Positions 18,723 through 27,225 of a stretch of 64,000 bases of DNA are shown here, in pieces. Source of the DNA: Prochlorococcus sp. AG-347-O22 (GTDB lineage: Bacteria; Cyanobacteriota; Cyanobacteriia; PCC-6307; Cyanobiaceae). The position numbers were made by a program, and so were the translations under genes. Each line of letters opens with the position of its first letter. The stretch's first letter is position 1. The DNA is taken from assembly GCA_003278845.1 (NCBI GenBank), contig QCCX01000002.1, positions 153,919 to 217,918 on the forward strand, written 5' to 3'. The notes below the pieces were generated by a model. The model did no database searches. It was given only the letters and a program-made list of their open reading frames with translations, and was not told the origin of the DNA.

Positions 18723-19169
18723 TTGCAATATTTTTCTAAAAAAAAACTTATTCTTCCAGAAGGTTATTTTGTTAACTCTTCTCAAATCCCATTAGCTAAA
18801 GAAGTTAACAAACTTTTAGTGAAGTGTGGTTGTGAGACATTTCCAATAAAGCCTCTTTCTGAGGCTATTCAGAAAAGTAATTTCTTTTTTACTATACAGA
18901 GTGAATTAAAAAATAAATTATATGGCTTTGTAAGGGTTACGTCCGATAGAGGATTAAATGCTAACTTGTGGAATTTAAGTGCATTGCCTGGGAATAATCA
19001 GCAACTTTATTATTCAATATTGCTTCAAGTAACTCTTGAGAAAATAAATAGAGAGATGCCTGGATGCAGTATTTCTGTACAGGCTCCAGTATCTTCGTTT
19101 ATAAGTTTAGAGGAAAATGGATTTATACTAGATCCAAATGGAATAAGAGTAATGGGATATAAACTTTAA
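18723..19169 (+). CDS. Conserved protein, possible GNAT-fold acyltransferase
   Basis: The function is not known. The 148-residue product could have a GNAT-like core: KLYGFVRVTSDRGLNANLWNLSALPGNNQQLYYSILLQVTLEKI suggests the beta-4/alpha-3 region, and LEENGFILDPNGIRVMGYKL the usual C-terminal strand. The acetyl-CoA loop is not canonical. It starts at TTG 18723, 3 bp after the ppc stop, so it is probably translationally coupled to ppc. No earlier start is possible without entering ppc. Confidence 0.55.
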   Translation: MQYFSKKKLILPEGYFVNSSQIPLAKEVNKLLVKCGCETFPIKPLSEAIQKSNFFFTIQSELKNKLYGFVRVTSDRGLNANLWNLSALPGNNQQLYYSILLQVTLEKINREMPGCSISVQAPVSSFISLEENGFILDPNGIRVMGYKL

Positions 19170-19180
19170 AAATCATTTTA

Positions 19181-19254
19181 CGAGCATGGAGGGATTCGAA
19201 CCCCCGACTCTCAGAACCGGAATCTGATGCTCTATCCAACTGAGCTACATGCCC
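19181..19254 (-). tRNA. tRNA-Arg(CCG)
   Basis: The reverse strand folds as a complete tRNA of 74 nt. The acceptor stem is GGGCATG / CATGCTC (one G-U pair) with a G discriminator. The D-arm contains AGCTCAGTTGGATAGAGC, the anticodon loop carries CCG, and the T-arm contains GGTTCGAATCC. No CCA is encoded. Confidence 0.95.
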
Positions 19255-19331
19255 TTTAATTTTTCAATTTCTTTAAAGAAAATCTAAATATTTTAAACTT
19301 AGCTAATTTAATTAATGAATGCACAAAAAAA

Positions 19332-20423
19332 ATTTTTTTAAATAAATTAAAAATTAAAAATTTTCGAAACCATAAAAGTTTTGAAATTGATCTAAAAGAG
19401 CAAAGAGCAATAGTTCTTGGCTGCAATGGTATTGGCAAATCAAATTTACTTGAATCGGTTGAATTTTTAAGTCAATTAAAATCTAACAGAGCACTAAGCG
19501 ATAAAGATTTAATAGAGAACGATAGTGATATGGCTGTAGTTATAGGACAGATAAATTTTAAAGACGATTTAAAGTTAAATTTATTCCGTAAAGGGCCTAA
19601 AAGAATTTATGTTAATGAATCAATCTTGAAAAAACAGAGTGAAATAAAGAATTATATTCGGAGTGTATGTTTCTGTTCTAATGATATAGATATTGTTAGA
19701 AGTGAACCAAGTTATCGAAGAACATGGATTGATAAAGTCGTATCTCAGCTTGAACCAGTATATCTAGACCTGATAAGTAGATTTAATAGGCTTTTAAAAC
19801 AAAGAAGTCATTTTTGGCGTTCGGAAAGTTTCTTAAAAAACCAATCCACAGATATTGTTGAAAGCTTTGATATTCAAATGTCAATAATAAGTACAAGAAT
19901 TTTTCGGCGCAGAAGAAGAGCTTTATTAAAAATAAAACCATATGTTGAATATTGGCATAATCATTTAAGTAAATCTCAAGAGCAAATAGACATAAATTAT
20001 CTATCTGGGATACAAAATATAAGTCCAGAAGAAGAAGAAGAAGAAGTTATTAGTAAAAAAATAGCAGAACAACTCTTAAATCAGCGTTCAATAGAAGCAT
20101 TGACTGGTAAATGTAATTTTGGCCCTCATCGTGATGATATTGAGTTTCTAATTAATAATGTTTCAGTTAGAAAATATGGTTCCTCAGGACAGCAAAGGAC
20201 TTTTATCTTGGCTTTAAAGATGGCTGAACTTGATTTATTAACTAAAACATTAAATGTTCCTCCAATACTTATATTAGATGATGTCTTGGCGGAATTAGAT
20301 TTAACTAGGCAAAATTTATTATTAAATTCTGTTGGTAAAGATAGTCAATGTTTTATAAGTGCGACACATTTAGATAAATTTAATCAGTCTTTCTTAGGCT
20401 CTTCACAAATGATTCACTTATAA
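19332..20423 (+). CDS. recF: DNA replication/repair protein RecF, start codon unclear
   Basis: RecF is an ABC-type ATPase that loads RecA at gaps. The Walker A LGCNGIGKSNLLES lies near 19420-19460, followed by RTWIDKVVSQLEP, the signature SSGQQRTFILALKMAEL, and Walker B ILILDDVLAELD. Homology begins at FLNKLKIKNFRNH, upstream of the first in-frame ATG (19530), so a start there would remove Walker A. Between the in-frame stop at 19257-19259 and Walker A there is no ATG, GTG, TTG or CTG, only ATT and ATA codons. I place the start at ATT 19332 provisionally. An ATG at 19315 would be in frame if the adjacent A8 or T7 run had one more base. Confidence 0.85.
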   Translation: MFLNKLKIKNFRNHKSFEIDLKEQRAIVLGCNGIGKSNLLESVEFLSQLKSNRALSDKDLIENDSDMAVVIGQINFKDDLKLNLFRKGPKRIYVNESILKKQSEIKNYIRSVCFCSNDIDIVRSEPSYRRTWIDKVVSQLEPVYLDLISRFNRLLKQRSHFWRSESFLKNQSTDIVESFDIQMSIISTRIFRRRRRALLKIKPYVEYWHNHLSKSQEQIDINYLSGIQNISPEEEEEEVISKKIAEQLLNQRSIEALTGKCNFGPHRDDIEFLINNVSVRKYGSSGQQRTFILALKMAELDLLTKTLNVPPILILDDVLAELDLTRQNLLLNSVGKDSQCFISATHLDKFNQSFLGSSQMIHL

Positions 20424-20475
20424 TTTTTAAAAAGCATGTTTTTTAGCTAGTCTTATTTTCATATAAATTTCTTAA

Positions 20476-20910
20476 ATGGAAATCTACAAAAAAAGTCAAA
20501 TTTTAAGTTCGTTAAGTAATGAGCAAAAATTAATTCATCAAAGTAAACACCTTTTATTGGAACTTTATAGATGCGATAGCGAAAAATTAAATGACGAATC
20601 CTTTTTGCGCTGTATTTTAAATAGAGCTGCTAAATTGGCAAATGCAACAGTTTTGAATTTGATAAGTAATAAATTTGAGCCTCAGGGGGTTACGGCAATT
20701 GCATTACTGGCAGAATCTCATATTTCAATACATACTTGGCCTGAATCTAATTATTCGGCAGTCGATATTTTTACATGTGGTCAAAATATGATGCCTGAAC
20801 TAGCTAGTCAATATTTAATTGAATCTTTGATGGCTAAAGAACATTCTTTGCGTGTCATTGAGCGAAATCCACCTTCAGCAGTCTCTAATCAGATCAGAAC
20901 GGTTGTTTGA
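20476..20910 (+). CDS. speD: S-adenosylmethionine decarboxylase proenzyme
   Basis: SpeD makes decarboxylated SAM, the aminopropyl donor for spermidine. It is a pyruvoyl enzyme that cleaves itself. The site is plain: LLAESHISIHTWPESNYSAVDIFTCG, with cleavage expected between Glu80 and Ser81. The 144-residue length is slightly longer than the short bacterial form because of an N-terminal extension of about 20 residues (MEIYKKSQILSSLSNEQKL). It converges with the LarE-like gene, the stops being 6 bp apart. Confidence 0.95.
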   Translation: MEIYKKSQILSSLSNEQKLIHQSKHLLLELYRCDSEKLNDESFLRCILNRAAKLANATVLNLISNKFEPQGVTAIALLAESHISIHTWPESNYSAVDIFTCGQNMMPELASQYLIESLMAKEHSLRVIERNPPSAVSNQIRTVV

Positions 20911-20916
20911 CAATAT

Positions 20917-21741
20917 TTACCTATTTAATTTTCCGCTTACAAGTCCCTCAAGATCTAAACTTGTGCAATTAAATCCTAAATTAGAAAAATATTGAACTAA
21001 CTCACTAAAATTATATTTGTTAAAAAAATGCTTTAATTCATCTTGGGGAATTTCTATTCTTGCAGTTGAGCCTTGGCATCTAACTCTAACCTCCGATATT
21101 CCACATTCTTTAAGATATTCTTCTGCTTTCTCAACCATTTTTAACCTTTCACTAGTTATTTCATGGCCATAAGGAAATCTTGATGATAAACAAGGTTGGG
21201 CAGGTTTATCCCACCAAGGAAAACCCAATGCTCTTGATATATCCCTAATGTCTTGTTTTGAGACTTTAAATTTTGCAAGGGGAGAGATAACTCCTGCTTG
21301 TTTTGAGGCTTGTATACCTGGCCTGTAATCTTTAAGGTCATCCAGATTGACTCCATCTAAAACTATCTTGTAATTAAGTTTTTTAGAGAGGTAGGTTGTA
21401 TGTTTGTGGAGCTCTTTTTTGCATGCAAAGCACCTATCCCTAGGATTTTCACTGTAACTTGATTGGTCTAATTCTGATGTTTTAATCTCTATATGCTTTA
21501 CTCCAATCCATTTTGCTTGCCTTCTTGCTTCTTCACGAAGAGTAGTGGCTAATGCAGGAGAAATTCCAGTTATGGCAATTGCTTGGCTACCTAATTGCTC
21601 GAATGCTAATGATGCTACTAGTGTACTGTCAACTCCTCCGGAATAAGCAATACAAACACTATCAAGATTCTTAATGTATCTTCTAATTGTATAAAGCTTT
21701 TCACTTTGTTCATCAGAGAGAATTTCTAGTTGATTGAACAT
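20917..21741 (-). CDS. LarE-like ATP-dependent sulfurtransferase (PP-loop)
   Basis: The protein belongs to the LarE family of adenylating sulfurtransferases. The PP-loop is intact (CIAYSGGVDSTLVASLAFEQ), followed by NPRDRCFACKKELHKH and PCLSSRFPYG, which holds the cysteine used as sulfur donor in LarE. In Lactobacillus, LarE builds the nickel pincer cofactor of lactate racemase; no other lar gene is visible here, so its role in this organism is open. I prefer ATG 21741 (MFNQLEILSDEQ, 274 aa) over TTG 21762. Confidence 0.82.
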   Translation of the reverse strand: MFNQLEILSDEQSEKLYTIRRYIKNLDSVCIAYSGGVDSTLVASLAFEQLGSQAIAITGISPALATTLREEARRQAKWIGVKHIEIKTSELDQSSYSENPRDRCFACKKELHKHTTYLSKKLNYKIVLDGVNLDDLKDYRPGIQASKQAGVISPLAKFKVSKQDIRDISRALGFPWWDKPAQPCLSSRFPYGHEITSERLKMVEKAEEYLKECGISEVRVRCQGSTARIEIPQDELKHFFNKYNFSELVQYFSNLGFNCTSLDLEGLVSGKLNR

Positions 21742-21849
21742 GCTAATTACTTTAAAATTCAAATTACCTATGAATAGGTTGAATTTATTATTAAATCTTT
21801 AATAATATTCTTATCTATATCTTAGATTAAATTTACTAATTTTGTTCAA

Positions 21850-23010
21850 TTGACGAATACGCGTAGAAATAGAGGAATTGGAATTGTCACAGCAAGTGAT
21901 AGTCAAGAGAGATCAAAAGGTCAATTACATATTTATGATGGAGAGGGTAAGGGGAAAAGTCAGGCTGCTTTGGGAGTAGTTCTCAGGACAATCGGATTAG
22001 GAATATGCGAAAAAAGACAGTCAAGAGTTTTACTTCTAAGATTTTTAAAAGGCCCTGAGAGACCATATGACGAGGATTCAGCTATAGAGGCTTTACAAAG
22101 AGGATTTCCACATTTAATTGACCATGTAAGGACAGGAAGATCCGAATTTTTCACTGCTGACCAAGTTACAAAGTTTGATGTTGGTGAGGCCGAAAGAGGT
22201 TGGAATATTGCTAAAGGAGCAATTGCTAGTTCTCTTTATTCTGTAGTTGTACTAGATGAGTTAAATCCAGTGCTTGATTTAGGAATGCTTGATATCAATG
22301 AAGTAGTTGATACTCTGCAAAATCGTCCAGATGGATTAGAAATAATTATTACTGGAAGGGCAGCCCCACCCTCTTTGGTAAGAATATCTCAACTCCACTC
22401 AGAAATGAGACCACGTTTGATAGGAGACTTATCAGAACTATCCAAACAAAGTAGTTCTAGTGGTGGAATTGAGATTTATACAGGTGAAGGAAAGGGTAAA
22501 TCCACAAGTGCACTCGGTAAGGCTCTTCAAGCTATTGGTAAAGGAATATCTCAAGATAAAAGTCATAGAGTTTTAATATTACAGTGGTTAAAAGGTGGAA
22601 ATGGATATACCGAAGATGCTGCCATAGAAGCTTTGAGAGAGAGTTACCCTCATTTAGTAGATCATTTGCGTTCAGGCAGAGATGCTATCGTATGGAGAGG
22701 TCAACAACAACCAATTGATTATGTTGAGGCTGAAAGAGCATGGGAAATTGCTAAAGCTGCTATTTTGTCTGGCTTGTATAAAACAATCATTTTAGATGAA
22801 TTGAATCCAACTGTTGATTTAGAGTTGTTACCCGTGGAATCAATACATCAAACGCTCTTAAAAAAACCAGCAGATACAGAAGTTGTAATTACTGGGAGGT
22901 GTAAAAATGAACCTTCATACTTTGAACTAGCTGATGTTTACTCAGAAATGGTTTGTCATAAGCATTATGCAAATGTGGGAGTTGATTTAAAAAGAGGAGT
23001 TGATTACTAA
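21850..23010 (+). CDS. cobO: Tandem-domain corrinoid adenosyltransferase (CobA/CobO type)
   Basis: CobA/CobO enzymes transfer the adenosyl group of ATP to reduced corrinoids, making adenosylcobalamin. This 386-residue protein holds two copies of the domain. Copy one starts GQLHIYDGEGKGKSQAALG (about 23-41), with RFLKGP and VVLDELNPVLDLGML. Copy two starts GGIEIYTGEGKGKSTSALG (about 205-223), with QWLKGGNG and IILDELNPTVDLELL. Both P-loops (GEGKGKS) and both DELNP motifs are intact. The usual enzyme has one domain of about 190 residues. It starts at TTG 21850, the only start codon before the first domain. Confidence 0.85.
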   Translation: MTNTRRNRGIGIVTASDSQERSKGQLHIYDGEGKGKSQAALGVVLRTIGLGICEKRQSRVLLLRFLKGPERPYDEDSAIEALQRGFPHLIDHVRTGRSEFFTADQVTKFDVGEAERGWNIAKGAIASSLYSVVVLDELNPVLDLGMLDINEVVDTLQNRPDGLEIIITGRAAPPSLVRISQLHSEMRPRLIGDLSELSKQSSSSGGIEIYTGEGKGKSTSALGKALQAIGKGISQDKSHRVLILQWLKGGNGYTEDAAIEALRESYPHLVDHLRSGRDAIVWRGQQQPIDYVEAERAWEIAKAAILSGLYKTIILDELNPTVDLELLPVESIHQTLLKKPADTEVVITGRCKNEPSYFELADVYSEMVCHKHYANVGVDLKRGVDY

Positions 23011-23017
23011 CTTATTC

Positions 23018-24169
23018 TTAAAAATTATTTGCACAATATTTTTTTATTTTTTCAATGCCGCCTTCAATAGATCTTGACTGAATTTTGAATTTAGACAAGA
23101 TTCTTGAAGCTGTTTCAGAGCGTTTCCCCGATTTACATATAGTGAAAACCTCTTTATTTAAACTTTCTTTTTGAATAAATTTTAAGTCAGATTCTTGCTT
23201 CAAATGACTCAGGGGAATTGAGATAGAACCCTCTATTGCGGATTTAGAAAACTCTTCATTTTCTCTAACATCAATTAAAAGAATTTTGTTAGGTTTTGCT
23301 TTGTATAACTTATTAAAGTCATTAGCATTAATACTGTTAATTTCATCGTTTTTCCCACAATATTCATCACTATTATAAAAGCTCTCAAACTGAGACAGAT
23401 TTTTTATTCGTTTATTTAACTGATCACTTTTTAGATGTAATTTTTTCATATTCATATTAAATAGATCAAAAATTAAAATTTTTCCATCTAAGATTTCACC
23501 TTTTTTCAAAATGATTTTGATAATTTCATTAACCTGAAGAATTCCTATTAAACCTGTTGAAACACCTACAACCCCGTATTCTGCACAACTAGGGACAGCA
23601 TTTTTTGTAGGTGATTCTGGAAGTAAGTCTCTTAAATTAGGACTATTTTTATTTAAATTGAAAACACTCACTTGCCCTTCAAAGCCTTGTACACTTCCAA
23701 AGACTAGGGGTTTTTTTAATATCAGGCATGAATCATTTATTAAATATCTTGTGCCAAAGTTATCCGAGCAATCACAAATAACATCAAACTCCTTTATTAA
23801 TTCAAGAGCATTTTTAGGATTAATTCTCTCTGAAAAGGTTAATATTTCACAATTAGGATTGAATTTTTTAATTCTTTCCCGAGCAGAATCAATTTTAAGA
23901 TTGCCAATAGTATTTGTTTCATGAATTATCTGTCTCTGGAGATTAGACTTTTCAACTTGATCGTTATCAACTATTCCAATTCTCCCAATTCCTGCTGCAG
24001 CTAGATAAAGCAAAACGGAAGAACCAAGCCCACCTGCTCCAATGCATAATACTGAGCTTTTCTTAAGATTTAGTTGGCCCTCATAACCTATCTCTTTGAG
24101 GGTCAAATGTTTTTGATATCTTTCTTCTTCATCAGAGTTTAAGAAATTAAATTTTATATCTTTGGACAT
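23018..24169 (-). CDS. MoeB/MoeZ-like E1-type adenylyltransferase with rhodanese domain
   Basis: An N-terminal ThiF/MoeB domain activates the C-terminal glycine of a ubiquitin-like sulfur carrier. It shows the nucleotide loop CIGAGGLGSSVLLYLAAAGIG (about residues 41-61), the Asp-containing DCSDNFGTRYLIND, and the catalytic Cys in AVPSCAEYGVVG. A C-terminal rhodanese domain (about 285-383) has the persulfide loop TICKSGKRSE. The zinc cysteines of E. coli MoeB are absent, as in MoeZ-type proteins. The partner may be ThiS, MoaD or another carrier. The adjacent upstream gene does not help decide. Confidence 0.88.
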   Translation of the reverse strand: MSKDIKFNFLNSDEEERYQKHLTLKEIGYEGQLNLKKSSVLCIGAGGLGSSVLLYLAAAGIGRIGIVDNDQVEKSNLQRQIIHETNTIGNLKIDSARERIKKFNPNCEILTFSERINPKNALELIKEFDVICDCSDNFGTRYLINDSCLILKKPLVFGSVQGFEGQVSVFNLNKNSPNLRDLLPESPTKNAVPSCAEYGVVGVSTGLIGILQVNEIIKIILKKGEILDGKILIFDLFNMNMKKLHLKSDQLNKRIKNLSQFESFYNSDEYCGKNDEINSINANDFNKLYKAKPNKILLIDVRENEEFSKSAIEGSISIPLSHLKQESDLKFIQKESLNKEVFTICKSGKRSETASRILSKFKIQSRSIEGGIEKIKKYCANNF

Positions 24170-24463
24170 TGAAATCCTTTAATTTTTGCGAGATAAACTA
24201 TGAAAATATAATAATTAAAATAAAAATTTTAGACTTTTAAATTTTTCTTATTACTCTAATTTATTAATGTTTTTGTTAGAACTAGACCATAATGTGAAGT
24301 TTTTATAAATCAATTTTAAGTTTAAATATCTTCAGAAACCCTATATACCAACGCCTCTAAAAAAATACAAAATGTTTCGGTTCGGAATTTTGCACAACAA
24401 AAAGGTAGTCAATAGACGTTTTTTCCGATACTGTCTGGTTCATATATTAAGTTTACTGAATTC

Positions 24464-24829
24464 ATGAGTGATAACACTCCAGAGTCAAACCAAGACTCCG
24501 GCTCCGATACAAGCTCAGAAACCAAAAGTTTTTCAGAGAAGTACTCTGATGTTATGGGAAAAGTCAACGAAACCCTTGGTAATGTTGATTGGACTCAAAT
24601 GGGCAAGTACGGCAAGGCGGCAGGCATAATTGCTGTTGTCGTAATAGCTCAGATAATAATTAAAGTTGTCATTGACACGATAAACTTTTTCCCAATTCTT
24701 CCTGGTTTACTAGAACTGCTAGGGGTCATTGTTGTCGGGCAATGGAGCTGGCAAAATCTTCGTACCAGTGAAAATCGTGAAGCTGTTCTAGATAAGGTAC
24801 AAAATCTTAAGAAGACATATTTAGGGTAG
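24464..24829 (+). CDS. CAAD/CURT1-family thylakoid membrane protein
   Basis: CAAD-domain proteins are small thylakoid proteins related to plant CURT1, which bends grana margins. The 121-residue product has an acidic, Ser-rich N-terminus, an amphipathic helix (SEKYSDVMGKVNETLGNVDW), two membrane segments (about 51-71 and 76-93, the first AAGIIAVVVIAQIIIKVVID), the GQWSWQNL turn, and a C-terminal helix ENREAVLDKVQNLKKTYLG. It has 294 bp upstream, including a divergent promoter region shared with the MoeB-like gene. Confidence 0.85.
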   Translation: MSDNTPESNQDSGSDTSSETKSFSEKYSDVMGKVNETLGNVDWTQMGKYGKAAGIIAVVVIAQIIIKVVIDTINFFPILPGLLELLGVIVVGQWSWQNLRTSENREAVLDKVQNLKKTYLG

Positions 24830-24836
24830 TTAAAGA

Positions 24837-25715
24837 TTACATATTAATAATTGCTTTTACGTAATCTTCAACTTGGTGTAAGTACCCTCCTCCAAACATA
24901 TTGGCGTGATTCAATATGTGATAAAAATTATAAATAATAATTCTTTTTTCAAATCCGTTTTTTATAGGAATAATTCTATGATATTCTTCATAAAATTCTT
25001 TTCTAAAACCTCCAAATAGTTTTGTCATAGCTATATCTACTTCATTATCTGCCCACCAAGATGCTGGGTCAAATATAACCCCCTTTCCATTTTTGTCTAT
25101 TCCTGCATTGCCTGACCATAAATCACCATGAACTAGAGCATTTATTGGTTTGTGATTCAGCAATTCTGATTTAATTTTTTCTTTAACTTTATTTATAATT
25201 TCTTTATCTAAAATTTTTGATTTAAGACTTAATAATTGAGGTATTATCCTTAAGTTTAAAAAACAATCTATCCAATTATCTTCCAAGCCTTTTTTCTGAT
25301 CTGTTGTTCCGATAAAACCCTCAACTGGAAACCCAAACATTTTGGGGTTAGATTCAGCTGATTTCAAGTGCAATTCACCTAAACCTTTTCCAAGCTTTTT
25401 TTGGTCAAAGTTATGCATATCTATCCATTCAATTAAAAGAATCTCTATATTTTTTATATTTTTATATGCAATAACTTTCGGAATAATTAAGTTTTCTTGA
25501 TTAATATATTTTCTCAAATTTTGGAGACAATATTTTTCAAATTCAAGAAATTTTTTGTTTCTAATGTTTCTTTTAAGGAATAACTTTTTGTTTGAGAATT
25601 CTATTCGCCATGCATTATGAATATCGCCACCATGTACTTGTTCAATACTTTTTGGATAGGTTTCACCTAATTCTTCACAAATTTCGTTAATTTCAATAGG
25701 AGATAATTTTTGCAT
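24837..25715 (-). CDS. Fructosamine kinase-family protein
   Basis: This 292-residue protein fits the fructosamine/ketosamine-3-kinase family, which phosphorylates sugar adducts on proteins so that they fall off (deglycation). Seen: the N-terminal EQVHGGDIHNAWRIE nucleotide loop, catalytic loop NALVHGDLWSGNAG with the HGDLW signature, and the metal-binding VIFDPASWWADNEVDIAMTKLFGGF. It starts at ATG 25715, only 4 bp from the ATG of the divergent crtD-like gene. Confidence 0.88.
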   Translation of the reverse strand: MQKLSPIEINEICEELGETYPKSIEQVHGGDIHNAWRIEFSNKKLFLKRNIRNKKFLEFEKYCLQNLRKYINQENLIIPKVIAYKNIKNIEILLIEWIDMHNFDQKKLGKGLGELHLKSAESNPKMFGFPVEGFIGTTDQKKGLEDNWIDCFLNLRIIPQLLSLKSKILDKEIINKVKEKIKSELLNHKPINALVHGDLWSGNAGIDKNGKGVIFDPASWWADNEVDIAMTKLFGGFRKEFYEEYHRIIPIKNGFEKRIIIYNFYHILNHANMFGGGYLHQVEDYVKAIINM

Positions 25716-25719
25716 TTTA

Positions 25720-27225
25720 ATGAAAAAGTCTGAAGTTATTGTTGTAGGCGCCGGTATAGCAGGACTAACTTCTGCAGCGATTTTATCAAAACAAGGCTTA
25801 TCAGTGACTTTAATCGAATCTCATACTCAAGCCGGAGGATGTGCCGGCACTTTTAAAAGAAAGAATTATACTTTCGATGTTGGCGCAACTCAGGTTGCTG
25901 GTTTAGAGAAGGGAGGAATACATTCTAGAATATTTGATTTTTTAGATATTCCATCCCCAGAAGCCACAATTTTAGACCCTGCTTGCATTGTTGATTTAAA
26001 TGATGGTGGTAATCCTATACCTATTTGGTATGAAAAAAGTAAATGGATTGCTGAACGAGAAATGCAGTTTCCTGGGAGTCAAAGATTTTGGAAGCTTTGT
26101 ACCCTAATACATGAAAGTAATTGGATATTTGCTAATAATAATCCTGTATTACCAATAAGTAATTTTTGGGATTTTTCTCAACTTCTCAAAGCACTAGTAC
26201 CTTCAAACTTGGTCACAGGTATTTTACTTAAATCTACTATTTTTGATCTATTGCGGATATGTGGATTATCCAAGAATGAGCGCTTGATTAAATTCTTAAA
26301 TCTTCAACTAAAACTTTATTCTCAAGAGGACGTTTATAGTACTGCAGCATTATATGGATCTACTGTTCTTCAGATGTGTCAACAGCCACATGGTCTGTGG
26401 CATCTTAAAAAATCTATGCAGTCTTTAAGTGAATCATTAGAAAGTTCATTAATTAAAACTGGAGTTAATTTAATTTTTGGACAAGAAGTTAATTCTATAA
26501 CTTTTGACGACGTAAATATGTGTTGGCAACTATCTGCTAATTCGAAAAAAAAATCATTTATTTATCAAGCAAAAGATGTGATTTATACCGCACCTCCACA
26601 ATCTTTGCTCAAGCATTTGAAAGATCCTTTAGAAAGAAAAAAAAATTATAAAAATCGACTTAATAATTTGCCTGATCCAAGTGGAGCTGTAGTTTTTTAT
26701 TCAGCATTAAAAAAGGAAGATATTAAAAAAACATTCTCCAATCATTATCAATTTGTTTCAAAAGAATTTTGTTCGTTATTTGTATCAATTAGTGATGATG
26801 GTGATGGAAGAGCGCCAAAAGGTGAGGTTACTTTAATTGCCAGTATCTTTACCAAAACTAAAGATTGGTTTGATCTAGATAAACAAACTTACTTAAAGAA
26901 AAAAAATGGTTTCATGAAAAAAATATCCCTTGAATTGGAAAGTCAATTTGATATTGATCCTGAAAAATGGCTACATAGAGAATTAGCAACTCCATTGGGC
27001 TTTGAAAAATGGACAAAAAGACCCAATGGAATAGTTGGCGGGCTTGGTCAAAATCCAGATATTTTTGGTTTATTTGGATTATCTAGTAGGACACCTTTTG
27101 AAGGTTTATGGTTATGTGGAGATTCGATTTATCCAGGAGAGGGGACTGCAGGTGTTAGTCAGTCTGCATTAATGGTTTCAAGGCAAATTTTAGCTTCCAA
27201 AGGTATAGAAAATTTTAGTTTATAA
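25720..27225 (+). CDS. crtD: CrtD/CrtISO-family carotenoid desaturase or isomerase
   Basis: A FAD-dependent phytoene-desaturase-type oxidoreductase of 501 residues. The dinucleotide fold is at the N-terminus (VIVVGAGIAGLTSAAILSKQG), followed by GGCAGTFKRKNYTFDVGATQVAGLEKGGIHSRIFDFL. The GATQVAGLE stretch resembles cyanobacterial CrtD (C-3',4' desaturase) more than CrtH carotene isomerase, which reads GASMIFG there. The C-terminal FAD site is LWLCGDSIYPGEGTAGVSQSALMVSRQ. CrtD normally acts in myxol synthesis; the substrate here is uncertain. It overlaps convergent tyrA by 11 bp. Confidence 0.75.
   Translation: MKKSEVIVVGAGIAGLTSAAILSKQGLSVTLIESHTQAGGCAGTFKRKNYTFDVGATQVAGLEKGGIHSRIFDFLDIPSPEATILDPACIVDLNDGGNPIPIWYEKSKWIAEREMQFPGSQRFWKLCTLIHESNWIFANNNPVLPISNFWDFSQLLKALVPSNLVTGILLKSTIFDLLRICGLSKNERLIKFLNLQLKLYSQEDVYSTAALYGSTVLQMCQQPHGLWHLKKSMQSLSESLESSLIKTGVNLIFGQEVNSITFDDVNMCWQLSANSKKKSFIYQAKDVIYTAPPQSLLKHLKDPLERKKNYKNRLNNLPDPSGAVVFYSALKKEDIKKTFSNHYQFVSKEFCSLFVSISDDGDGRAPKGEVTLIASIFTKTKDWFDLDKQTYLKKKNGFMKKISLELESQFDIDPEKWLHRELATPLGFEKWTKRPNGIVGGLGQNPDIFGLFGLSSRTPFEGLWLCGDSIYPGEGTAGVSQSALMVSRQILASKGIENFSL

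Noticed and set aside
19530..20423. recF starting at ATG 19530 as a truncated 297-residue gene
   Set aside because: The same frame upstream encodes the conserved FLNKLKIKNFRNH and the Walker A motif, so homology clearly extends further 5'.
24170..24463. Noncoding RNA or riboswitch before the CAAD gene
   Set aside because: I found no strong stem-loop set or known motif; it is adequately explained as a divergent promoter region.
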